A DNA stretch of 64,000 nt from Bacteroidota bacterium (lineage in GTDB: Bacteria > Bacteroidota > Ignavibacteria > Kryptoniales > JAKASW01): the NCBI GenBank assembly GCA_021825585.1, contig JAKAGT010000004.1, positions 1 to 64,000 of the forward strand. The letters run 5' to 3'. The position numbers and the translations under genes are program-made. Under the pieces are notes generated by a model that was not told the DNA's origin, made no database searches, and saw only the letters and a list, made by a program, of their open reading frames with translations. This document shows positions 37,480 through 45,297 of this stretch, in pieces. Every line of letters begins with the position of its first letter. The stretch's first letter is position 1.

Positions 37480-40400
37480 TCATTTCATCAACATTAATTT
37501 TTTCGTCTCCACGAAATTTCCGGCTGTGAGGCGGTAGAAATACAGACCGCTCGGCAAGCCGCTCGCATCAAAAGTCATGTGATAACTTCCCGGCGTCTTC
37601 GTTTCATCGACAAGTGTTTTCACTTCACGACCCAGGATGTCATAAATGACGATTCTAACATGTGACGGCGTTGGGATGTCATACGAGACAGTCGTGGAAG
37701 GATTGAATGGGTTAGGATAGTTTTGGGAAATTGAGAATGAAGATGGTACATCAATGAGTTCTTGGACGGCTGTAATTTGCGAAGTGACGTCTGAAACAGT
37801 TGACGTTGCCCAATCCCATCTGTGGATTCTCTGCCCATTCATTTTAAGCAGCATGAGAGTGTACATGCCATGAGAAATCAATTGAGATGCATCCGCTGTT
37901 GTAAGATCGATATCACTAGGATATGGGAGCGATGTATAGATCGTGCCGGGAAAATTCGTCAAAAGCTGTGGATCAGCGACTCCTTGAATTCCCGTAAAGA
38001 ACTGGGACATTGGAGAAGGTGGACTGGATAAAGAATTCAGTGCATTGCTCACATAGCTATATGCTTGGCTGCCTGAGCCATTGTACCACGCTATGGGATA
38101 GTACCAGTTTTCGATAATGCCCGGATCCGTATCCAAATAAGTATCGTACGGACTGGGAGTATCAACCGCCCAATTTCGAAACTTCTTAGCCAGAATTCTG
38201 CAGCCGACCTGCAGATTATACTTCCAGTCTGTCTTCACTTGTTGAATACTAAAGGTGTCTGCGGGGCTTGTGACGTTGATCTGCATAAGTCCAACATCAC
38301 CGGTCGGACCAGTAAGCACTTGGCCCGTTCCGTTATCGAACTGAATCCATTGCGGGCTCTCATTTGAAATGACCGCTGCAATGATGATTGATGGAATTGA
38401 ATCTTGTACAGCCAGCAAACTCACTTGATCATCTATATCAGTTAAGGCAGGATTTTGTCCAATTGCTGACAATATATTCAGAGGGGGAGAAACCGCATAG
38501 TCGTTGTCTTTGCTGGTCTGTATCAATGAATTGTTATTGTCTGCTACCACCCACACATAATATGTCCCCGACACTAAGTTGGCGGGAATCGTCACAGTCT
38601 CACTCTGGCTAATCGTAGCTGCTGCGGATATTGAGCCAGCCGGCTCCGAACTACCAATGTCATTCGATGCATCGCCATAGCCGTTCGAGCCACCTGAAGC
38701 AGTGATGCGCACTTGGGAGTTAGATGTACCTGCTGTACCTGTGCCGTTGTTTCGTATCCACCAGTTTACAGTAACCGATGCGCCTGGCGTTACACTGTAG
38801 CTACTCAGCGTTACATTCAACGGTTGGAGGTCTATAGTGCCACCACCCTTCGGCAATTGCACAGCGAAGCTGTACGACGCGGAAGACTGTCCATCCGGGT
38901 TGGTCACTTTGACAGTCCACGTATCCGCCAAAGTATCTGTTATGATTGACATCTGCAATTGGGTACTATTGATAAAAGTCACCTCCGAGTCAGGGACTTT
39001 GTACCCCCCTGTTGGCGGTAGTGGTGGAACGTTCCAGGTAAGTGTCAAAGTCGGTTTGTTTACAAAATTGGTTCCGTTGATGGTGATTACCTGACGAGTG
39101 GTGGAGCCAATCACCGGATTTGGAGTTACATTCGTGATTGTAGGCGCAGCTGCCTGCGAACTTTTTGGCACATGGATGAAATTTTGAAACCATGTCGGTG
39201 AAATTGTTCTGTGTCGCCATAAAAAATTCCACGTACTGCTGGTGCTCGTTGAATAACTCGATTCTGTAACGGTGATAGTTCCATCACCGTTTACGCTCTC
39301 TACTACCGCTACGTGTCCAAGTCCTCCAGCACCGTTGTCGGTCTGAGCTATTGAACCGACCGTCGGATTCGAGTCAACAACTATGCTATTTGCCGATGCT
39401 TCATTATCCCAGTCACTGGCATTACCATGTAGAGCAGTCAGCTGCGTTGTATTGTATCCTAACTCTCGGAGGCGACCATGTGCGTACCACGTGCAATTTC
39501 CCAAAGCGCTACCAAGTTGAGGGTTAGGTGGGTTCGTTGAAGACGGCGCATAACCGCTTTGCCAAAATATGTTTGCGGTTGTGTAATAACTGCTTGTAAA
39601 GTCCGGTCTTGATACATCGCCACCCGATGGTGCCGATGAAATTCTCGACTCTGCTGTCCATCCTTGCTGACCATTCAAGCTCGGCGGTTCAGAATCCCAC
39701 TGGATTTTCCACCAATTTCCTGTATAACTCGGGCTCCCCCCTGTTGCATACATAGGACCATCAGTAATAGTACCGTGGGCACCGCCATCTTGATTGAAAA
39801 GGACGGTAGTCAAGCTTACATCACGTACAGCGGCACCATCTGTGACCGCCATGATGCGATTTCCTTTCGCGAACCCAGAATTGTTTGGTGAAATAGTAAA
39901 GCTGCCGTCGCTCATATCCATCACACTTCCACCATTATAGGATGCTGTGACTCTGACCTTACATACAGGAGAAGGCGTATTGGGAATAGTCCAAGGAAAA
40001 TCAATTGAAGTGTTAGTGGTTGCATATCCGGTAGTAACGGAACTCCATGTTGAACCACCGTTCGTTGAATAATCAATTTGAACCCCTGTAATATTTCCTG
40101 TTGCAGTAGCGGTGATATTGTGGACACTTCCAACTTGCCAGTTCTCGCCACCGTTGGGGGAAGTAACCGTGATCGTCGGAACTAAGACAGGTACATTCAC
40201 CGTAACTGGATATACAGAAGTGTTATTGTTCTCGTTGCTCTCACTAAAAAATCCACTCGGATAGGTTTGGGTCGGTGGGTCCACATAAGCAACTATATAA
40301 TAGGTTCCTGGATTTACAGTGGGAATAGCAACTGTCGCATCTACCGTTTTTGAGTTGTTAGTGTTCAAATAGCTGACAGGAAAGTCTGGCGTTGAGCCAT

Positions 40401-41775
40401 TGCTTTCCCAAAGTTGTTGGTCTCCCGTGTCCCATGAAGAGTTTGTCGAAAAATATAAACGGGCAAGCACGTACGTTGAATTACTTGGCAGGTTACCGCC
40501 TGAATGGTTTACAGTTACATAGATGTGGACGCCAGTTTGGCCTGCCGTGTAAGCAGCACTTGTGCTCAGGTTTGTTGAAATGGTTAAGTCTGGTAAGACA
40601 ACAGGCGGTGTATAGGTAACGGTAAAAGTTTGTGATGCTGTTGCACCGGAAACGTCCTTTAAAGTTGCTGTCCATGAATCTGTTCCTGACCATGTGGGGT
40701 TTGTTTCTACCACTCTGGGCCTCAATGTCATAGAAGTGTTGGAGTTAACCGTTACCTTGTTGTTCCAATTGGCATCCCCTTTGTACCATGTCACACTTCC
40801 ACTAGTCGATCCGCTCCAGGTGAATGTTACTTGGTCAACATTGTTGAAATTATCTCCGCTTGCGGAGAGCGTTGCATCATATGGAGCCGTACTTGTTGTG
40901 ATAGCTGAAGGGCTCAAGCTGCTAAGGGCGAGAGTCGGCATGCAGTTTGATGCCACCACTGAAACCGTATTGGAATTAGTAGATCCATAAGAGTTTTTCG
41001 CCTGGATGAAGTAAGTGTAATTTGATCCTGGGGCTATGTCTGAATTATTGATGAATTGGGTTCCAGTTACCCCCGAGTAGTATAAAGTCGAATTTCTATA
41101 CACATCATAAGAAGTAGCACCACTTGAAGTTGTCCAGTTCAATGTTATCTGACTTGCCGTTCCGTTGCAACTTGCTGTACCAGTTAAGGAAAAGGATCCC
41201 GGCGGGCCCCCACAAACGGTGGATGGTACACTTACGTTGATTGTGTTTGATTGTGTCGACCCGGAAGAGTTCTTCGCGATCACATAATACGAGTAAGTTT
41301 GTCCGGCAAGAACGTTTGCGTTATTATCAAATGAGGTGCTTGTTACCGTAGTCCGATAGCTTCCGTTTTTATAAATGTCATACGATGTGGCACCCGCTGA
41401 GGACGTCCAAGTCAGCATTACCGCGGGGGCGGGGGGCGGCGTAGTATTGCAATAGGCATATCCCGAAAGGGTAAATGAACCCGGCGAAGCTTGGACTTTA
41501 TCCAATCCATCTTGCACCGACCAACCGGAATATCCGTTGCTCCAGTTTACATACCACCACGTATAACTGCTCCCGCTCTGCGGACCAGATGCAACTGTGC
41601 CTTGAGACCCAGCTGTCTCTGTCGTAACAAGTGAGGCACTAGTACTATAACTAGAGCGCACATTCAAGTTTGCGTTTGCTTGCACTTTATCACCAATATT
41701 GAATTTGTTTTGTGCTAGCAGACCATTAACGCACAAAAACAAAAGGGTAACAGGAAATAGAGTTCTTTTAACCAT
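37480..41775 (-). CDS. Giant T9SS-secreted peptidoglycan hydrolase: SH3, FnIII, CHAP, SLT domains
   Basis: 1431 residues with a signal peptide (FPVTLLFLCVNGLLA). Domains in order: bacterial SH3-like (about 25-90), two FnIII-like domains (about 103-190, 195-275), a beta-sandwich (280-390), CARDB-like (395-525), SPNGGENW-type (537-630), second SH3-like (635-715), CHAP amidase (about 750-870) with Cys761 in NCTWY and His821 in GHVAVVE, IPT-like (875-975), CARDB (980-1100), lysozyme-like SLT (about 1128-1250) with Glu1139 and GLMQI, and a type IX sorting domain (1344-1431, YPNPFNPST). CHAP cuts stem peptides; SLT cleaves glycan. Base composition looks AT-richer than neighbouring genes, suggesting transfer. 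Target could be own wall or other bacteria. Confidence 0.82.
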   Translation of the reverse strand: MVKRTLFPVTLLFLCVNGLLAQNKFNIGDKVQANANLNVRSSYSTSASLVTTETAGSQGTVASGPQSGSSYTWWYVNWSNGYSGWSVQDGLDKVQASPGSFTLSGYAYCNTTPPPAPAVMLTWTSSAGATSYDIYKNGSYRTTVTSTSFDNNANVLAGQTYSYYVIAKNSSGSTQSNTINVSVPSTVCGGPPGSFSLTGTASCNGTASQITLNWTTSSGATSYDVYRNSTLYYSGVTGTQFINNSDIAPGSNYTYFIQAKNSYGSTNSNTVSVVASNCMPTLALSSLSPSAITTSTAPYDATLSASGDNFNNVDQVTFTWSGSTSGSVTWYKGDANWNNKVTVNSNTSMTLRPRVVETNPTWSGTDSWTATLKDVSGATASQTFTVTYTPPVVLPDLTISTNLSTSAAYTAGQTGVHIYVTVNHSGGNLPSNSTYVLARLYFSTNSSWDTGDQQLWESNGSTPDFPVSYLNTNNSKTVDATVAIPTVNPGTYYIVAYVDPPTQTYPSGFFSESNENNNTSVYPVTVNVPVLVPTITVTSPNGGENWQVGSVHNITATATGNITGVQIDYSTNGGSTWSSVTTGYATTNTSIDFPWTIPNTPSPVCKVRVTASYNGGSVMDMSDGSFTISPNNSGFAKGNRIMAVTDGAAVRDVSLTTVLFNQDGGAHGTITDGPMYATGGSPSYTGNWWKIQWDSEPPSLNGQQGWTAESRISSAPSGGDVSRPDFTSSYYTTANIFWQSGYAPSSTNPPNPQLGSALGNCTWYAHGRLRELGYNTTQLTALHGNASDWDNEASANSIVVDSNPTVGSIAQTDNGAGGLGHVAVVESVNGDGTITVTESSYSTSTSSTWNFLWRHRTISPTWFQNFIHVPKSSQAAAPTITNVTPNPVIGSTTRQVITINGTNFVNKPTLTLTWNVPPLPPTGGYKVPDSEVTFINSTQLQMSIITDTLADTWTVKVTNPDGQSSASYSFAVQLPKGGGTIDLQPLNVTLSSYSVTPGASVTVNWWIRNNGTGTAGTSNSQVRITASGGSNGYGDASNDIGSSEPAGSISAAATISQSETVTIPANLVSGTYYVWVVADNNNSLIQTSKDNDYAVSPPLNILSAIGQNPALTDIDDQVSLLAVQDSIPSIIIAAVISNESPQWIQFDNGTGQVLTGPTGDVGLMQINVTSPADTFSIQQVKTDWKYNLQVGCRILAKKFRNWAVDTPSPYDTYLDTDPGIIENWYYPIAWYNGSGSQAYSYVSNALNSLSSPPSPMSQFFTGIQGVADPQLLTNFPGTIYTSLPYPSDIDLTTADASQLISHGMYTLMLLKMNGQRIHRWDWATSTVSDVTSQITAVQELIDVPSSFSISQNYPNPFNPSTTVSYDIPTPSHVRIVIYDILGREVKTLVDETKTPGSYHMTFDASGLPSGLYFYRLTAGNFVETKKLMLMK

Positions 41776-42163
41776 AAGTGAAACTCCTTTCCGAGTTTTA
41801 AAATGACATATTTACATTACAGAATGTTGGTTTTGATCTTCCAACCACCGTCGGAACCCTTCGGAAAATCTGCTTAAAGCTTCCGACCATCGTATATTTT
41901 TCCACCTTTCGTTCTCACTTGAAACAGCCCTTGAAGCGTTACGTAAAAAAATGGAAGCGATCATAAACTCCGTAATCGCTTATCCAACGTGGTCTTCTAA
42001 CAAGTGTTTCATCATCCACTACTTTCTACTTTGTGCCTACTCGCTCTTCGTCCGCTCGGGTGCTGGCGGCGCCGACGCCACGGTATCCCGTGAAGCCGTA
42101 TTGTCGCACAGGAGTCACCGGCGCAGCGCAAACCCGCGCTGCGCCAGGTACCACATGAAAAAA
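41776..42163. other. 388-bp gap between the T9SS cargo and the PEGA gene
   Basis: No gene is recognised. It carries the 5' region of the T9SS cargo gene (ribosome binding site GGAAAGGAG before its ATG), then an AT-rich stretch, then a GC-rich patch (about 42050-42145) containing the hairpin at 42120. The change in composition within the gap is visible by eye and could mark a junction. Confidence 0.5.
42120..42145 (-). terminator. 9-bp GC-rich hairpin downstream of the PEGA lipoprotein gene
   Basis: GGCGCAGCG and CGCTGCGCC are exact inverted arms with an 8-nt loop, starting 19 bp after the stop of the minus-strand PEGA gene. No T run follows, so it is a possible rather than certain terminator. 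Confidence 0.4.
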
Positions 42164-42505
42164 TCACTGACCAGTCTTTGGGATAAGTTGGAAATTGTAG
42201 TTATCCATCGGTCCATAGCACCACACCCAGAACGGCCAGATGAAGAAGCCGCCGATGAATGGACCCGCCTTCAGCTCTTTTTCAAGCACCACGGTCTTAT
42301 CCTGGTATCCCAGCTTCCTGAGCGTGACGTTGTATTGCGTCCAGTCTAAGTCACTTAGAGTTATCGACAACGGTGTTTTCCCCTGTGCCTGGCCGTTGAT
42401 CTCGACATCGGCTCCCTGTGGCTCAGAAGCGATCTGAACCGAAGTGCTGCAGGAACTTAGGAAAAATGCCGCGCCGACAACCAAGGCGAAAGTGAACGTT
42501 TTCAT
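42164..42505 (-). CDS. PEGA-domain lipoprotein
   Basis: 113 residues from the ATG at 42505, preceded by AAGGAGACACAA. Lipobox LSSCS at the end of the signal peptide (TFALVVGAAFFLSSC), then a PEGA domain: VQIASEPQGADVEINGQAQG and TPLSITLSDL. The C-terminus is hydrophobic and aromatic (FIGGFFIWPFWVWCYGPMDN), possibly membrane-associated. A longer frame starting at 42682 reads through a purine-rich repeat and is not credible. Likely surface lipoprotein of unknown role. Confidence 0.82.
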   Translation of the reverse strand: MKTFTFALVVGAAFFLSSCSTSVQIASEPQGADVEINGQAQGKTPLSITLSDLDWTQYNVTLRKLGYQDKTVVLEKELKAGPFIGGFFIWPFWVWCYGPMDNYNFQLIPKTGQ

Positions 42506-42589
42506 TTGTGTCTCCTTCTTTTGTCGTGATTTTGTTTCGCTTGATACCTTTTTGTCATTTTGCCAATCGGCTACTTCATGATTTTCTTT

Positions 42590-42682
42590 CCGGCACTCCA
42601 CTGACCCGCCAACCCATTTCCCCATTACCCCCGATTTCGTCTCTCCGGTATTCCATTTTCCCTCCATTCCACCATTCCCCAC
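42590..42682. repeat. Degenerate purine-rich repeat
   Basis: The minus strand carries imperfect GGAATGG/GGGAAATGG-type units (for example GGAATGGTGGAATGGAGGG) over about 90 bp between the zinc-ribbon and PEGA genes. The strand asymmetry in purines is strong and visible. Its function is unknown. Confidence 0.5.
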
Positions 42683-42970
42683 CTATGATTTCTTTCCTCT
42701 ATTCCAACCATATGCTTCTCCGCACTCCGGACAAAACCTTGCCGTGGGATAATAGATAGGCTCGCCGCATCGCGGACATACTTCGATGAGCTTCGAGCCG
42801 CAAGATGTGCAGAACTGCTGATTCTCAAAAGAGGCCGAGAAATTTCCGCAGGACTGACAGATTCGAAAGCGCTCCGGTTCCGAAGCCCTTTGAAATCTTC
42901 TGGTTTTATTTTTGCCCCTTAGTCCACCCGACACATTTACTTCCTTCTTTTGATTGTCATGAAAACTCAA
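42683..42970 (-). CDS. Double zinc-ribbon protein
   Basis: 95 residues. Four CxxC knuckles: CQSC (38), CTSC, CPRC and CPEC, arranged as two zinc ribbons (GNFSASFENQQFCTSCGSK, then VCPRCGEPIYYPTARFCPEC). The N-terminal 35 residues are basic. Such small proteins bind nucleic acid or protein partners. No partner is evident; it lies beside the PEGA and Uma2 genes. Confidence 0.75.
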   Translation of the reverse strand: MSFHDNQKKEVNVSGGLRGKNKTRRFQRASEPERFRICQSCGNFSASFENQQFCTSCGSKLIEVCPRCGEPIYYPTARFCPECGEAYGWNRGKKS

Positions 42971-43204
42971 TCATAATCTATTGGCATCTATCATGCCGCG
43001 CGGAAACCGCCTGAATCATTCTAATTCGGAGTCCAGACTTTGAGAAAAGAAACTGCGGTTGCTTGAGGATGAAACTCCGGTTTCCTAACCTCACTGATTT
43101 AAGCCTGGCCGTATGTTATACAGCTGATGTTTTCAGCCATGTCTCTATGTTGATTTTCGTTGAGTGGTTCGTTAACGTTTTAATACAAGCCGAGGAGAAA
43201 AGCC

Positions 43205-43750
43205 ATGAATGTCCAGGTGAAGTACACATATCAGGATCTGCTCACGACTCCAGATGACGGCAACCGATATGAAATCTGCGAAGGAGAACTTATCATGACA
43301 CCGTCGCCCAACAGAGCGCATCAGCGAATAGCGGCCAATCTGACAACTCTCCTTATGAATCATGTTAAGCAGAAAGCAAGTGGAGAAGTTTATCCCGCTC
43401 CTTTTGACGTTTATTTCGACGAAGAGACAGTTCTAGAACCGGACATTCTCTTTGTTTCGAAGGATCGCCTGCATATTATTGACGAGCATAAGGTCAACGG
43501 TGCTCCTGATCTAGTGGTCGAAATCGTTTCCGATTCGACTGAATCACGAGACAGGGGCTTCAAGTTTAAGCTCTACGCGAAAGAGGGCGTGAAGGAGTAC
43601 TGGATCGTCGATCCAACAGGTAAGATTGTCGAAATATATGAGTTGGAACAGACCGGGTTTTCGTTGTCGGGAAAATTCAGCGGCAGGGATGAAGTCCGGT
43701 CAACTTACTTCGCTGATTTGGAGTTTACGGCAAATCAGATTTTTGAATGA
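43205..43750 (+). CDS. Uma2 family (DUF820) PD-(D/E)XK nuclease-like protein
   Basis: 181 residues. Pattern YTYQDLLTTPDDGNRYEICEG at the start, GELIMTPSPNRAHQRI, then LEPDILFVS with the catalytic D and VVEIVSDST (E-x-V) of the PD-(D/E)XK core, ending KEYWIVDP. A GAGGAGAAAAGCC ribosome binding site precedes the ATG. The family is abundant in cyanobacteria and mobile regions; in vivo substrates are unknown. The lone plus-strand gene lies between minus-strand genes. Confidence 0.88.
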   Translation: MNVQVKYTYQDLLTTPDDGNRYEICEGELIMTPSPNRAHQRIAANLTTLLMNHVKQKASGEVYPAPFDVYFDEETVLEPDILFVSKDRLHIIDEHKVNGAPDLVVEIVSDSTESRDRGFKFKLYAKEGVKEYWIVDPTGKIVEIYELEQTGFSLSGKFSGRDEVRSTYFADLEFTANQIFE

Positions 43751-43766
43751 CTATCGGATATCCCAC

Positions 43767-45173
43767 TTATTCCTTCTTCACAACTTCAATTCCCAGCTGC
43801 TTTAGAGTCTTTCTCAAACCTTGTGGAGACATCCCCGCCTTCTTGGCCACCCTACTTATGTTTCCATCTGATTGCTCTAAGAGCGCCTTGTAGTAAGTAC
43901 GTTTGAACTCAATCTCCGCTTCTTTGAGTTTCGGGATTTGACCATCCGGCCATTCATGTCTCGGTCGGACAACACCGGATCGCATCCTCTTGGACAGTGA
44001 AGATTTCCTGCGGAGAAGGACGAAGTCCTCAACCTTCAGAGTATCGCCTTTCCGTTTTATTACCGCATCCTTGACCGCGCTTTCCACCGAGCGCACGTTT
44101 CCATCCCAGTGTTGGTCTAACAGAAAGACTAATGCATCGGGATCGATCTCACATCTCTTCCCATCCGAGAGATACTTGTATTTATCAAGAAAGTATCGGA
44201 CAAGAGGCTCGATGTCTTCCCTTCGCTCTCTGAGCGGCGGTATCTCAATGACGGCCTGCATGATTCGGTGGTAGAAGTCGGCCCTCATCGAACCATCCAC
44301 CACCTTATCTTCCGGATCTAGATTGGTCGCAAATATAACCCGAACCTCCAAAGAGATTTCCGGCTTTCGCGCGTCTTGCCCAACCCTGGATATGCTCTTG
44401 TACTGCATGAAGTGAAGGAGCTTTAGCTGGACAGCCTCACGAAGAGAAGATATTTCAGGAAGATAAATGGTTCCACCATTTGCCGACTCGAACTTTCCGA
44501 TCTTTACCCTGTCAGCCCCAGTGAACGCTCCGGCTTCATGTCCGAACAGCTCTGATTCTATCAGGGTTTCGTTCAGACTGGGAATAGGTACTTCTACAAA
44601 AGGTTTGTCGTTTCTCCTGCTTTTCTCATGAATCAGGTGTGCGATGAGATCTTTGCCAACCCCGGATTCCCCGATAAGAAGCACATCTTCGTCGACATTA
44701 GCAAGCCTTGCTGCCTCAAGGTTTACGCGCTTCATGGCATCACTCGCAAAGATGAACTTGTCGTGAGAAGCATCATAGTTTTCCTTGAATACCTGTGCTC
44801 GAATTTCGAGTTCTCTCTTCTCAAGAGCCTTCTCCAATTTAGCTGCAAGCAGTTCGATGTTGAAGCCCTTAGGTACGAAATCGTCAGCGCCGGCCTTGAT
44901 CGCCCGTACGGCGTTTTCGGCCTCTCCATGATCTGTTACCATCATTATCGGCAAATAGGGACTTACCTCAGCATGTATCCTTGACAACACTTCCAACCCG
45001 TCAATATCCGGGAGTTCAAGGTCAAGCAATACCGCGTCCACTGTGCTGATCTTTAGTATCTCCAGCGCTCTCTTACCCGAATTTGCCTTGACCACTTCAT
45101 ATTTCTTACTGAGCAGGGAGCCGATATCGTTCAGATATTTCATGCTGTCGTCGACTATCAGAAGTTTAAGCAT
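43767..45173 (-). CDS. Sigma54-type response regulator, Walker B aspartate missing
   Basis: 468 residues, NtrC architecture: receiver (1-120; Asp8/Asp9 pocket, phospho-acceptor Asp51), AAA+ domain (about 140-380) and a Fis-type HTH (SDGNISRVAKKAGMSPQGL). Walker A is GESGVGKD (168-175) and the sigma54-contact loop GAFTGA (215-220) is intact. Walker B reads GTIYLPEI instead of GTLFLDEI, so Pro239 replaces the magnesium-binding aspartate. It lies 124 bp downstream of the sensor kinase gene and is its likely partner. ATPase activity is uncertain. Confidence 0.9.
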   Translation of the reverse strand: MLKLLIVDDSMKYLNDIGSLLSKKYEVVKANSGKRALEILKISTVDAVLLDLELPDIDGLEVLSRIHAEVSPYLPIMMVTDHGEAENAVRAIKAGADDFVPKGFNIELLAAKLEKALEKRELEIRAQVFKENYDASHDKFIFASDAMKRVNLEAARLANVDEDVLLIGESGVGKDLIAHLIHEKSRRNDKPFVEVPIPSLNETLIESELFGHEAGAFTGADRVKIGKFESANGGTIYLPEISSLREAVQLKLLHFMQYKSISRVGQDARKPEISLEVRVIFATNLDPEDKVVDGSMRADFYHRIMQAVIEIPPLRERREDIEPLVRYFLDKYKYLSDGKRCEIDPDALVFLLDQHWDGNVRSVESAVKDAVIKRKGDTLKVEDFVLLRRKSSLSKRMRSGVVRPRHEWPDGQIPKLKEAEIEFKRTYYKALLEQSDGNISRVAKKAGMSPQGLRKTLKQLGIEVVKKE

Positions 45174-45297
45174 TCACACACTCCTTCCTTAGTCTGGATG
45201 TTCGTTCCGAAGGACGTTTCGATCAGCATCAACACGAGGTTTGTGTCCGCACGGAAAAGATTCAACGGATGTAATGCACGCCCGGTTTTATATTCAC

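Noticed and set aside
42506-42682. Longer N-terminus of the PEGA lipoprotein to 42682
   Set aside because: It reads through the purine repeat, has no ribosome binding site and would bury the signal peptide.
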